Shown piece by piece: positions 23,501-36,181 of a DNA stretch of 64,000 nt. Under the pieces are notes generated by a model. The model saw nothing but the letters and a program-made list of their open reading frames with translations. It was not told where the DNA came from and did not search any database. This DNA comes from Alviniconcha marisindica (lineage: Eukaryota; Mollusca; Gastropoda; Provannidae). The position numbers were made by a program, and so were the translations under genes. The stretch covers positions 202,501 to 266,500 of the forward strand of contig JABMCL010003549.1 of NCBI GenBank assembly GCA_018857735.1, given 5' to 3'. Positions within the stretch are counted from its first letter, which is position 1. Every line of letters begins with the position of its first letter.

Positions 23501-26500
23501 AGTCTAAGTAAGTAAGTAAGTAAGTAAACAATGTGTTTAATGTCCACAGAAACCATAAGGCTTATTAGGGATGGGCTGGTTCTAAATAAGTGACTAGCTT
23601 TTTATAGTATATTTTTGAATATTAACCAAAGTGTTGTACTCACACTTACAGCACTGTTTGGTTGTTGCATGGGTGGTGCCATGTGAAACTGCTGCCATCT
23701 TGGCATATTCTGAATACACCATACAACCATGCACCAGGTCACATCACTTTATGCAAAGCCACATATGTAGGGTGCATGCATGTTTAGCTGTAACCTGCCA
23801 CCTGTACTTTTGGTGGAAAAACCAAGAACTTTTACATGCTACTGTGGTAATACAGGGGTGGAACGGATACTGAAATAAAGAGTTGGCACAGAAAGTTGAT
23901 CCTGGATAAGAAAATTCTCCTGCAGCTCCTACCAGGACAAGAACCTGTGACCTTTCAATGACAAGTCCGGTGCTGTAACCACTGAGCTAGCCCTGCTCCC
24001 CAAACATTCCATCTGGTTTTCCCAGCAGACGGGAAGACAAAGTGGAGTGCTGAGACAGGACGGAACATGACAGCCATCATCTACCAACGATGGTGTGACT
24101 GAAAGCCCCTCAGTACCCACTAGCACAATGACACACAACACAGTGATCCCACTCACAGGTTCAGCCAATGACACACAACACAGTGATCCCACTCACAGGT
24201 TCAGCCAATGACACACAACACAGTGATCCAACTCACAGGTTCAGCCAATGACACACAACACAGTGATCCCACTCACAGGTTCAGCCAATGACACACAACA
24301 CAGTGATCCAACTCACTGGTTCAGCCGATGACACACAACACAGTGATCCAACTCACTGGTTCAGCCGATGACACACAACACAGTGATCCCACTCACAGGT
24401 TCAGCCAATGACACACAACACAGTGATCCCACTCACAGGTTCAGCCAATGACACACAACACAGTGATCCCACTCACAGGTTCAGCCAATGACACACAACA
24501 CAGTGATCCCACTCACAGGTTCAGCCAATGACACACAACACAGTGATCCCACTCACAGGTTCAGCCAATGACACACAACACAGTGATCCAACTCACTGGT
24601 TCAGCCGATGACACACAACACAGTGATCCAACTCACTGGTTCAGCCGATGACACACAACACAGTGATCCCACTCACACGTTCAGCCAATGACACACAACA
24701 CAGTGATCCCACTCACAGGTTCAGCCTATGACACACAACACAGAGATCCCACTCACAGGTGGAGCTGATGACACACAACACAGTGATCTCACTCACAGGT
24801 TCAGCCAATGACACACAACACAGTGATCCAACTCACAGGTTCAGCCAATGACACACAACATAGTGATCCCACTCACAGGTTCAGCCAATGATCCCACTCA
24901 CAGGTTGAGCCGATGACACACTACACAGTGATCCCACTCACAGGTTGAGCGGATGACACACTACACAGTGATCCCACTCACAGGTTGAGCCGATGACACA
25001 CAACACAGAGATCCCACTCACAGGTGGAGCTGATGACACACAACACAGTGATCTCACTCACAGAGTTGAGCCAATGACACACTACACAGTGATCCCACTC
25101 ACAGGTTGAGCCCCATTCCGATGGCATCTGTGGCCACCATGATCTTGCAGGGGTCGTTGGGGTCGTTGAACTTGGCTGCCTGTGCCAACTTGGTTGCTGT
25201 GGGCAGAGTGGTGAGAACATTGGTAATGTCGGGGAAACATGCCCGTGCACACCACAACAGTACTGTATCATGTCTGTATCTACAAAGATGCTGAAGACAT
25301 GGATGACAGATAGTTGGTTAGTCGGTAATTGGATTATAATGTCCTGTCAACTACATAGGGCCATCTCAGAGCAATCAAACTCTGTCACAAGCAAATTCAC
25401 ATTTCAAATCTCTTGTTTTTAACATCTCCTCAACAGCGTAGGTTATATAGCAAGGTGGAGCACAGCATAAACAATAAAGTCTAAGGTCAAGTCCATCCTG
25501 TCAACAACGACCAAGCACCAATGTACACATGCACATGAATGATGAAGATGCCAGGTATTGGGCGGTTTAGTGAAGCTGGTTTGCACAAGTGAATGCCCTT
25601 TGTAATCTTTTGCGCAAGAAGTCGTGAGAGGTCGCAGCATCACTTCCGGGCCGATTTCTGAGTATGTGTTGCTTCACGCTGTGTATAACAATGGAAGTTG
25701 AACTTAGGATTGCTAAGCAGTACAAATGCCACCATTATTGCATTTGCAAAATTTACTGGGGAAAGGGGATGGAGGGTGGGAAAAAAGTGTCTTTGTGTCA
25801 ATTTTTGGCTGACCAGAAGATCGTGAGTTTGTGGAAAAAATGCGTTTTGGGGCATCCTATAGCACAGGCAACAAGTTCTTGCTTGTTGCCAGACACATTG
25901 TGACTACAGGCCTCCAAAAATGTCTTTAAAGTTGGCAGAGTAAAATTTGCAAATTCACTGTCACCGCCTTCCATTGTGAAGAAAGTACACACAGGAAGTA
26001 AAAGCAGCCAAGGGACTTAAGCGATGCTCCGCAAAAGTCAAGAGAGTTAACCCCACCTGAACCGCCCAATAGGACTGAGAGGCAGCAGTTCAAATCCACG
26101 ATATACCCTCTTCACCCTCTCCTTAGCCTGATGGTGGTGGCTCAGTGTCTTGTGCTTTGCATAAAATACTAAATCTCAGTTGGTGGTGTGTTCAGTCCCA
26201 CAAGCTGCTGATGCAGCTTTGACTTCTTGGTGTGGCAAGGGATTTTTCTTCCCGAGTCAACTTTCAGTGCAGACTCTCTTACAGCATTTGTGCTGCTCCT
26301 GTGTGCAGTTGCCTGGACTAACATCGGTGAGCGTGGCACATTTAGAACGCCAAGCACTGGCAGCCGTGCCATTGTTTGGACACAAGAAAACATGGCACAG
26401 ACAAGGCACAGTGACACAGTCTTCAGGAAGGTGAAGTTGTATCCTGGACAAATTTAGAACGCCAAGCACTGGCAGCCGTGCCATTGTTTGGACACAAGAA

Positions 26501-29500
26501 AACATGGCACAGACAAGGCACAGTGACACAGTCTTCAGGAAGGTGAAGTTGTATCCTGGACAAAATACAACACTAAGGTCCTGTGTGCTATAGAGTTCAC
26601 TGTATATGCATGAAAAAAGCTGCGACAGCAGTAAAACAGAGTCCATGCACAATGCTGCGTATATTACTTGTTATAGCTACTTCTGGCATGGTTTATGCAG
26701 ACCTTTTGTGACAACACCCAGGACTTTTCAAGCAGACAAAGTATGGCTTTGTTTTTCAAGGACACCAGTGAAGCAGAAGTCAGTCTTCAGGAAGGAAGCT
26801 TCATTCTTGGGTAAATGAATTAGACATTTGACCGATCTGGTTACCATGCAGATGTTTAAAAAAACATGACTGCATGCTTTTGTTGTACCATTCACTGGCA
26901 GAAACATGTACGTACCCACACACACACCATGGCTTTGCATGAAGTGACATGGTGCATGGTTGTATGGTGTACACACAACTTGCGCCGAGATGGCTGCAGT
27001 TTCATGTGGCACCAGCCATGCCAGTGCTGTAAGTACACTTTGGTGGATATTCAAAAAACGCACTATAAAAAGCTTGTCACTCATGTAGAACCACATGCGA
27101 GCGCAGTGAGTCTGCTCTAGAGAGTGGAGAATAGCGCTATATAAGTGATCATCAATCAATCAATCAAACACCAACATGCACATATAATATCAGTAAGGAT
27201 GGAATATGACCAAAGAATGGGGGCAGACAGTTATAGGCTCTGTTACTGCGAGTTTTTAAGGCCTGTCTAAATGATGTATGTGGGTCAGAATGAGGGATGG
27301 GTGAGAGGAGGTGGGGGTTGAAGGGGGTGGGGTGGGGTTGGAGATCAAACCAGGTTGAGGAACTGGGACAGAAGGCAAGTAGCTTGTAAGAGGTGTGTTT
27401 TCAAGGCCTGACTAAATGGTATCTGTGGTTCAGAATTGGGGGTGGGGGTGAGAGGAGGGGGTGGGTGGGGGGGGTGATCAATCCAGGTTGTGAGGACGGA
27501 AGGTGCGTAGCTTGTAAGAGGTGTGTTTTCAAGGCCTGACTAAATGGTATCTGTGGTTCAGAATTGGGGGTGGGGGGGGGGGGTGAAAGGAGGGGGGGTG
27601 GGGGTGGGGGGGGATCAATCCAGGTTGTGAGGACGGAAGGTGCGTAGCTTGTAAGAGGTGTGTTTTCAAGGCCTGACTAAATGGTATCTGTGGGTCGAAT
27701 TGGGGGGGGGGGGGGGGAGTGGAGATCAATCCAGGTTGTGAGGAGGAAGGTGCGTAGCTTGTAAGAGGTGTGTTTTCAAGGCCTGACTAAATGGTATCTG
27801 TGGGTCAGAATGTGGGGGGGTGGGGGGGGAGATGGAGATCAATCCAGGTTGTGAGGACGGAAGGTGCGTAGCTTGTAAGAGGTGTGTTTTCAAGGCCTGA
27901 CTAAACAGTGTCTGTGGGTCAGAATGGTAGGGACTGTGTGGCACATCATTTCAGGCAGAGAGACAGGCACATGCCATCATTTCAGGCAGAGGAACAGGCA
28001 CATGTTATCATTTCAGGCAGAGGGAAAGGCACATGCCATCATTTCAGGCAGAGATACAGGCACATACCATCATTTCAGGCAGAGGGACGGGCACATGCCA
28101 GATACAGGCACATACCATCATTTCAGGCAGAGGGACAGGCACATGCCATCACTTCAGGCAGAGGAACAGGCACATGCCATCATTTCAGGCTGAGGGACAG
28201 GCACATGCCATCATTTCAGGCAGAGATACAGGCACATGCTATCATTTCAGGCAGAGGGAAAGGCACATGCCATCATTTCAGGCAGAGATACAGGCACATG
28301 CCTTCATTTCAGGCAGAGGGACAGGCACATGCCATCATTTCAGCCAGAGGGCTAGGCATATGTCATCATTTCAGGCAAAGGGACAGGCATATGTCATCAT
28401 TTCAGGCAGAAGGACAGGCATTTGTCATCATTTCAGGCAGAGGGACAGGCACATGCCATCATTTCAGCCAGAGGGCCAGGCATATGTCATCATTTCAGGC
28501 AGAGGGACAGGCACATGCCATCATTTCAGGCAGGGGGACAGGCACGTGCCATCATTTCAGGCAGAGGAACAGGCACATGCCTTCATTTCAGGCAGAGGTA
28601 CAGGCACATGCCATCATTTCAGGCAGAGGGACAGCAGGCAGAAGGACAGGCATATGTCATCATTTCAGGCAGTGGGACAGGCACATGTCATCATTTCAGG
28701 CAGAGGGACAGGCACATGCCATCATTTCAGGCAGTGGGACAGGCACATGCCATCATTTCAGGCAGAGGGACAGGCACACGCCATCATTTCAGGCAGAGGG
28801 ACAGGCACATGCCATCATTTCAGGCACAGGCACATGCCATCATTTCAGGCAGAGGGACAGGCATCACAACCATGAGCCATGTAACACTCACCAGGAGGCA
28901 AGCCACCATAGATGACTGCACACTCTTTGTTCATGCTCTCCAGCTGTCGACTAATGTAGTAGATGTCGTTCTTGCTGAAGCACACAATGCAATCGCCTGG
29001 ACGCACATTTTCAAACTTCTCTGCAAATGACAAACAGCTCCGTAAAGCATGTCATCAGTACTCTTCCACAATCCACGACTGCTTTCATACCTCACTGTAT
29101 GCAGCAGACAAATCAATAAAGGAAACATAATTATTAATAATAACCTCAAAACTCCTATGCTCTATTTTGCACCAAAAACAACAACAAAAAACCTAAACAG
29201 AGAGAGAAAAAAAATAATGCACCCACTCTCAACCCCCCCCCCCCCCCCAACCACAATCCACTCACTAACTTACTCAACCTAACAACCAAGCCACTGCCGA
29301 ATGAAAAATTCAAAAATTCTAACTGTGCACACTCCAGTCAACTTCATACAAGTTAACACAAGCAGCTGCACACGAAGCTAAAAGAAAAGAGAAAGGAAGG
29401 AGAAAGATGGCGGTGGCCTGTTGAATGCCCACTCACCTACAGCCCTGTCCAAGTACTGCAGTGTGGTCAGCCGTTTGTACCTGCGAACCTAGGAGACAAC

Positions 29501-31605
29501 AGAGTGCGCTTGGTCAAGAGATGCTGACATATATGATAAGACAAAGCACAGCATATACAGTACACTATGGAGATAAGACTGTACAATGTATACAAGTGTT
29601 CAACGTAATGAGCACACATCTATGCTGTAAACAACATCTACATCTATGCTGTAAACAACATCTATGCTGTAGACATCTATGCTGTAAACAACATCTATGC
29701 TGTAAACAACATCTATGCTGTAAACATGGCTGTTTTGACCCTTGCTATGCTCCACCACCAAACACTTTCAACACAAATGCACATTAATGAAATACAAACA
29801 CAGTCCATCTAAACACACATGAATAAAATACAAACACAATCCACACAAACACACAACAATAAAATACAAACACAATCCACACAAACACACATTAATGAAA
29901 TACAAACACAATCCACACAAACACACAACAATAAAATACAAACTCCACACAACCACAATCCACACAAACACACAACAATGAAACAAACCTCACAAAACAC
30001 ATGATAAAATCAAACACATCACACAACACATACAATAAAATAACAATCCACACCACACACATGAATACAACACATCCACACACACACAATAAATACAACA
30101 CATCCACACAACACAACAATAAATACAAACACATCCACACAACACACAACAATGAATACAACCATCCACACACACACACAAAAAATCACACAATCCACAC
30201 ACAACAATGATCAAACCAATCACCAAACCACATTAAAATCAAACAATCCACACAACACACAACAATGAAATACAAACACAATCCACACACACAATAAAAT
30301 ACAAACACAATCCACACAAACACACAACAATAAAATACAAACACAATCCACACAAACATACAACAATAAAATACAAACACAATCCACACAAACACACATC
30401 AATAAAATACAAACACAATCCACACAAACACTGAATGAAGACAAGCAAGATACACTGCAGGTGACAAACACATCCACATGAACACACATCATCAGTAAAA
30501 TACAAACACAATCCACACAAACACTGAATGAAGACAAGCAAGATACACTGCAGGTGACACACTACATGAAGACAAGCAAGACAAAAGGTGCAGGTGACAC
30601 ACTGCATGAAGACAAGACACAGTGTGCAGGTGACACACTGCACAAAGACAAGACACAGTGTGCAGGTGACACACTGCACAAAGACAAGACGCAGTGTGCA
30701 GGTGACACACTGCACAAAGACAAGACCAGTGTGCAGGTGACACACTGCACAAAGACAAGACGCAGTGTGCAGGTGATACGCTGCACAAAGACTTGTCTTG
30801 TCTTTGTGCAGTGTGTCACCTGCACACTGCACAAAGACAAGACGCCGTGTGCAGGTGACACACTGCACAAAGACAAGACGCAGTGTGCAGGTGACACACT
30901 GAATGAAGACAAGCAGGATACACTGTGCAGGTAACACACTGAATGAAGACAAGCAGGATACACTGTGCAGGTAACCCACTGCAGGGCACTGACCTCCATC
31001 TCATCCCCAGTGCCCATGGTGAGTTCCCGCACCAGGTCAATGGCGGAGGCCTCACCGCATAGGTGAACTTCATGGGCACACACACCCAGCAGCGCCCGCG
31101 TCCACGCCCAGCCACGCACTGTGTCCCGTATCATCTGGATCTCATCAATCACTGCCACCTCATCTGTCAGCACATGCAGTCAACATCTGTCAGTGTACAT
31201 AGTCAACATCAATGACCGCCACCTCATCTGTCAGCATAGTGAACATCAATGACTGTCACCTTATCTGTCAGAACAAACAGTCAACATCAATGACCGCCAC
31301 CTCATCTGTCAGCATCAATGACCGCTACTTCATCTGTTGGCAGACAAAGTCAACATGAGATACTAACAAACTTCATCTGTCAGCACATTAAGTCAGCATC
31401 AATGCTGGCAATTTAGGTCTCTGTTATTGTGTCTCCTGCTGGACATGTGATGTCTGTTGAGCACTATTAATTCTGTCTTTGTTGTTTCACACTCATGATA
31501 CATCCCATCTAAGTTTCCATCCAAGTATCCCATTCACCAATACAGTTTATTATACTGGTTACTTCATCAACAAGAGCATGCAAGCACACACACACACACA
31601 CACAC

Positions 31606-31661
<56 letters not shown>

Positions 31662-32990
31662 AAGAGAGAGAGGGAAAGAACTTACATGGTACAGTAACAC
31701 TGGCCATCTCCACAGTGCAGGCCACATGGTCAGAGGCTGTGCCATCTTCGTTGGCATAGCGTCGCTCTTCCCCTGTCACCAAGTCACATGGGGTTCCCTG
31801 GCAACACAAAGCAAAGACGCTATGGTTTCTGGCAACACAAAGACGTATGGTTCCCTAGAAGCAAACACTTCATGGTTCCCTGGCAACACCACAACTTTAC
31901 AGTTTCCTTGCAATATAGAGCAAAGACATTGCAGTTCCCTGGCAACACAATGATTTTTATAGTTCCCTGGTAACACAAAGACTTTACAGCTTTCTAGCAG
32001 CACCGAACAAAGACTTTGTGGTTCCCTGGCAACACAACAACTTTATAGTTTCTGGGCAACACAAAAACTGTACAGCTTCCTGGCAGCGCAGAGCAAAGAC
32101 TTTGTGGTTCTCTGGCACCACAATCCCTTTAAGGTTCCATAGCAACACAGATTAGTAACTGTAGGGCCTAGGAACACAAAGACTGTGTGGTTCCCTGGCA
32201 CAGAACAGGGGCTGAAATATGCTTGCTACAAAAAGACTATAAGGTTCCCTGGCACCACAGACCAGAGACTGAAATACCCTTGCTACAAAAAGACTATAAG
32301 GTTCCCTGGCACCACAGACCAGAGACTGAAATACCCTTGCTACACAAAGACTATAAGGTTCCCTGGCACCACAGACCAGAGACTGAAATACCCTTGCTAC
32401 ACAAAGACTCTAAGGTTCCCTGGCACCACAGACCAGAGACTGAAATACCCTTGCTACACAAAGACTCTAAGGTTCCCTGGCACCACAGACCAGAGACTGA
32501 AATACCCTTGCTACAAAAAGACTATAAGGTTCCCTGGCACCACAGACCAGAGACTGAAATACCCTTGCTACAAAGACTATAAGGTTCCCTGGCACCACAG
32601 ACCAGAGACTGAAATACCCTTGCTACACAAAGACTATAAGGTTCCCTGGCACCACAGACCAGAGACTGAAATACCCTTGCTACACAAAGACTCTAAGGTT
32701 CCCTGGCACCACAGACCAGAGACTGAAATACCCTTGCTACAAAAAGACTATAAGGTTCCCTGGCACCACAGACCAGAGACTGAAATACCCTTGCTACAAA
32801 AAGACTATAAGGTTCCCTGGCACCACAGACCAGAGACTGAAATACCCTTGCTACAAAAAGACTATAAGGTTCCCTGGCACCACAGACCAGAGACTGAAAT
32901 ACCCTTGCTGCACAAAGACTCTAAGGTCCCCTGGCAACACAAAACAGGGACTGTGGCTCCCTGGAACACAATGTGTGTGTGGTGTGTGTA

Positions 32991-33021
<31 letters not shown>

Positions 33022-33087
33022 GTGCATGCACATGTGTGTGTGTGTGTGTATGTGTGTGTGCATGCACGTGTGTGTGTGTGTGAGTGG

Positions 33088-33159
<72 letters not shown>

Positions 33160-36042
33160 GTAGGAGAGACACCATACAAGAAACATCTTAGTGGCTTCAA
33201 ATACTGTGAGTGTAGGCCTAGGAGTACCAGTGTGTGGATAGTAAGTTATTTAGTTTCTGTATTATAACATCCTGTCAGCTGCATGCGGTCACCTCAGCAT
33301 CATAATGGCATGCGGAGGAACACCTTGTGGGAGACAGACCCAAAAGACAGTTACCTGACAAACGTGACACCTCAGCATCATAATGGCATGCGGAGGAACA
33401 CCTTGTGGGAGACAGACCCAAAAGACAGTTACCTGACAAACGTGACACCTCAGCATCATAATGGCATGCGGAGGAACACCTTGTGGGAGACAGACCCAAA
33501 AGACAGTTGCCTGACAAACGTGACACCTCAACATCATAATGGCATGCGGAGGAACACCTTGTGGGAGACAGACCCAAAAGACAGTTACCTGACAAACGTG
33601 ACACCTCAGCATCATAATGGCATGCGGAGGAACACCTTGTGGGAGACAGACCCAAAAGACAGTTGCCTGACAAACGTGACACCTCAGCATCATAATGGCA
33701 TGCGGAGGAACACCTTGTGGGAGACAGACCCAAAAGACAGTTGCCTGACAAACATGACACCTCAACATCACAATGGCATGCGGAGGAACACCTTGTGGGA
33801 GACAGACCCAAAAGACAGTTGCCTGACAAACGTGACACCTCAGCATCATAAGGGCATGCGGAGGAACACCTTGTGGGAGACAGACCCAAAAGACAGTTAC
33901 CTGACAAACGTGACACCTCAGCATCATAATGGCATGCGGAGGAACACCTTGTGGGAGACAGACCCAAAAGACAGTTACCTGACAAACATGACACCTCAAC
34001 ATCATAATGGCATGCGGAGGAACACCTTGTGGGAGACAGACCCAAAAGACAGTTACCTGACAATCATGACACCTCAACATCATAATGGCATGTGGAGGAA
34101 CACCTTGTGGGAGACAGACCCAAAAGACAGTTACCAGACGAACGTGACACCCCAGCATCATAACGGCATGCGGAGGAACACCTTGTGGGAGACAGACCCA
34201 AAAGACAGTTACCTGACAAACGTGACAGATGATACTTTCAAATTGTAAAAAATAGCTAAGCAGCAGGGTCACCTCAGAGCCTGCCAACATTAAAAAACAA
34301 AGAAACCCACTTAAATCAAATTGAACCCCCCCCCCCCCCATTAAAAAACACCCCCCAAAACCCAAAAACAAATACAACCCCCCCCACCCAAAAAAACAAC
34401 CCCACAGAACACACAAAACAGCAACAACAAAACCATGCAAAAAGATAAAGTGCCAACCCACTGCAGAGTTGCTCTTGTGGAAGACTTCGGAAGCCAGCAG
34501 CTTCAGTGGTCCACAGTAGATGCCGGTCTTTGCTGTCAGAAATCTCTCAAGTGCATGGTGGGTTTTGCCGCTGTTGGTGGGGCCGGCATGGAAAACAATC
34601 TTACGCTGAGTCGCACGGGCCTCAGGATACCTGCAGAACAAAAACAAGGGGCATAACACACAGGACACAGTAAAGCAGCACAGACGAACAACACAAAACG
34701 TCATACATTATCAACTGTGATATTTAAATAAATTAACAACACAGACACAGACACACACACACAAAAAAAACAACAACAACAACACAGACACACACACAAC
34801 AGACACACACATACAATCACAATCACACATGCACACACACAAAACAACACACACATACACACAACAGACACAAACACAGACACACACACAAACACACACA
34901 CAAACACAAACACACACACACACATGGAGCATCTTCCACCCTAATCCCCCACTCCCCATTGCAAACAGAGGTGCAGGCGAAAACAGTCAACAAAACACAA
35001 ATACGACAAAACATTGGCTAGCACATTTTTCTGGCCTCAAGGACCTCTCTCCCTCTTGCTCTTTATAGATCAGCTGAAAACACTGATAGCATGAAAGAAA
35101 ATTCTGGCACTTCATGTTAATAAGGCAGTGTACACAGTGACCAAATCTTGAACAGCAAACAAATCAATTTGTTTTTAAAGGGCCAATGTCTTTGACTACG
35201 GCTGAAGTTCACCAGCAACACATGATTCCTTCTATTCACCATGAGCCAACCTTGGAACAGATCTATTCCCAATGAACTGATTAGTTTTGCTTCCAGGCAA
35301 CAACCACTTCTGCTGCCAGACATGGCTATACCATTTGGTACGTTAAAACACAGAACAGCAGGATTGGAATGCCTGGAATGTCACTGTTGTCCGCAGGTAA
35401 GCATTAAGAAGCATGAACAGCGTACGTGCAGAGGTGTCAGCTGCAGTGTTACAGGCAATGGAGAGGGGTCAGGGGGTCACGGGCTGTGTGTCCAGTAAAC
35501 AAAGAACAACGAAAACAAGTCTGAACTCCAGTTACACAATCTGATGGTGGGTGGGTAGGGGGGCTGAACTAAAACACAAAACAGAATATCCTCCACCCAC
35601 CCCCCCCCCCCCCCCCCCCCCCCGTCTTACCAGTTAGCTGGCAGCCGCAGGTCACTGATTTTCCTCAGGTCCTCCATGCAGTCCAGGTGAGGGAAGATCT
35701 CTCGGGCATGACGCAGGAAGTAGGGAAACAGGTCATCCACGTGTCCTGCAAGTGCAGCCACAGGTGATGGCGATCAGTTGGATAGCAATAGGATTCTAAC
35801 GATCTGACAGCAGCACAGCCTCACCTCCAGATGGTGGTGACAGAGATCAAGATGTGCACTGAAACTGAGGTTGGGAAAGGTAGTGCCAGTGATGGTGGTG
35901 GCAGTGGTAGTAGTGGTTGTGGTAGTGGTGGTGGTAGTGGAGGTGGTGGTGGTGGTGGTATTGGAGGTGGTGGTAATCTCCTTGGCAAACAAAGCTTCAT
36001 ACCACCTGAATGACATGTAAGGGGTGGTTTGGTGGGGGGCGG

Positions 36043-36105
<63 letters not shown>

Positions 36106-36148
36106 CAACAGACTGAGGCACAGACAAAAGAAAGAGAGAGAGAGAGAG

Positions 36149-36181
<33 letters not shown>

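Noticed and set aside
23905..24005. functional tRNA gene
   Set aside because: Box A and box B are present, but no acceptor stem or anticodon arm can be formed; better read as a SINE head.
24087..25112. CRISPR-like regular array of 40-bp repeats
   Set aside because: Units are contiguous without unique spacers, the locus is eukaryotic, and the unit is an exon-edge copy.
27908..28915. 335-residue plus-strand frame ([20 protein letters not shown] repeats)
   Set aside because: Translation of a 31-bp minisatellite in rotating frames; all frames look alike.
32185..33267. 360-residue plus-strand frame of 19-residue repeats
   Set aside because: A 57-bp minisatellite (19 codons) in a SUPV3L1 intron, antisense to the gene, running on into (TG)n.
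33283..34248. 321-residue plus-strand frame of 26-residue repeats
   Set aside because: The 78-bp unit is a multiple of three; no start context, no domain, same openness on the other strand.
33289..34704. 471-residue minus-strand frame that includes Walker A
   Set aside because: It is SUPV3L1 exon 5 read through its acceptor and donor into the 78-bp array; the conserved part ends exactly at the donor at 34462.
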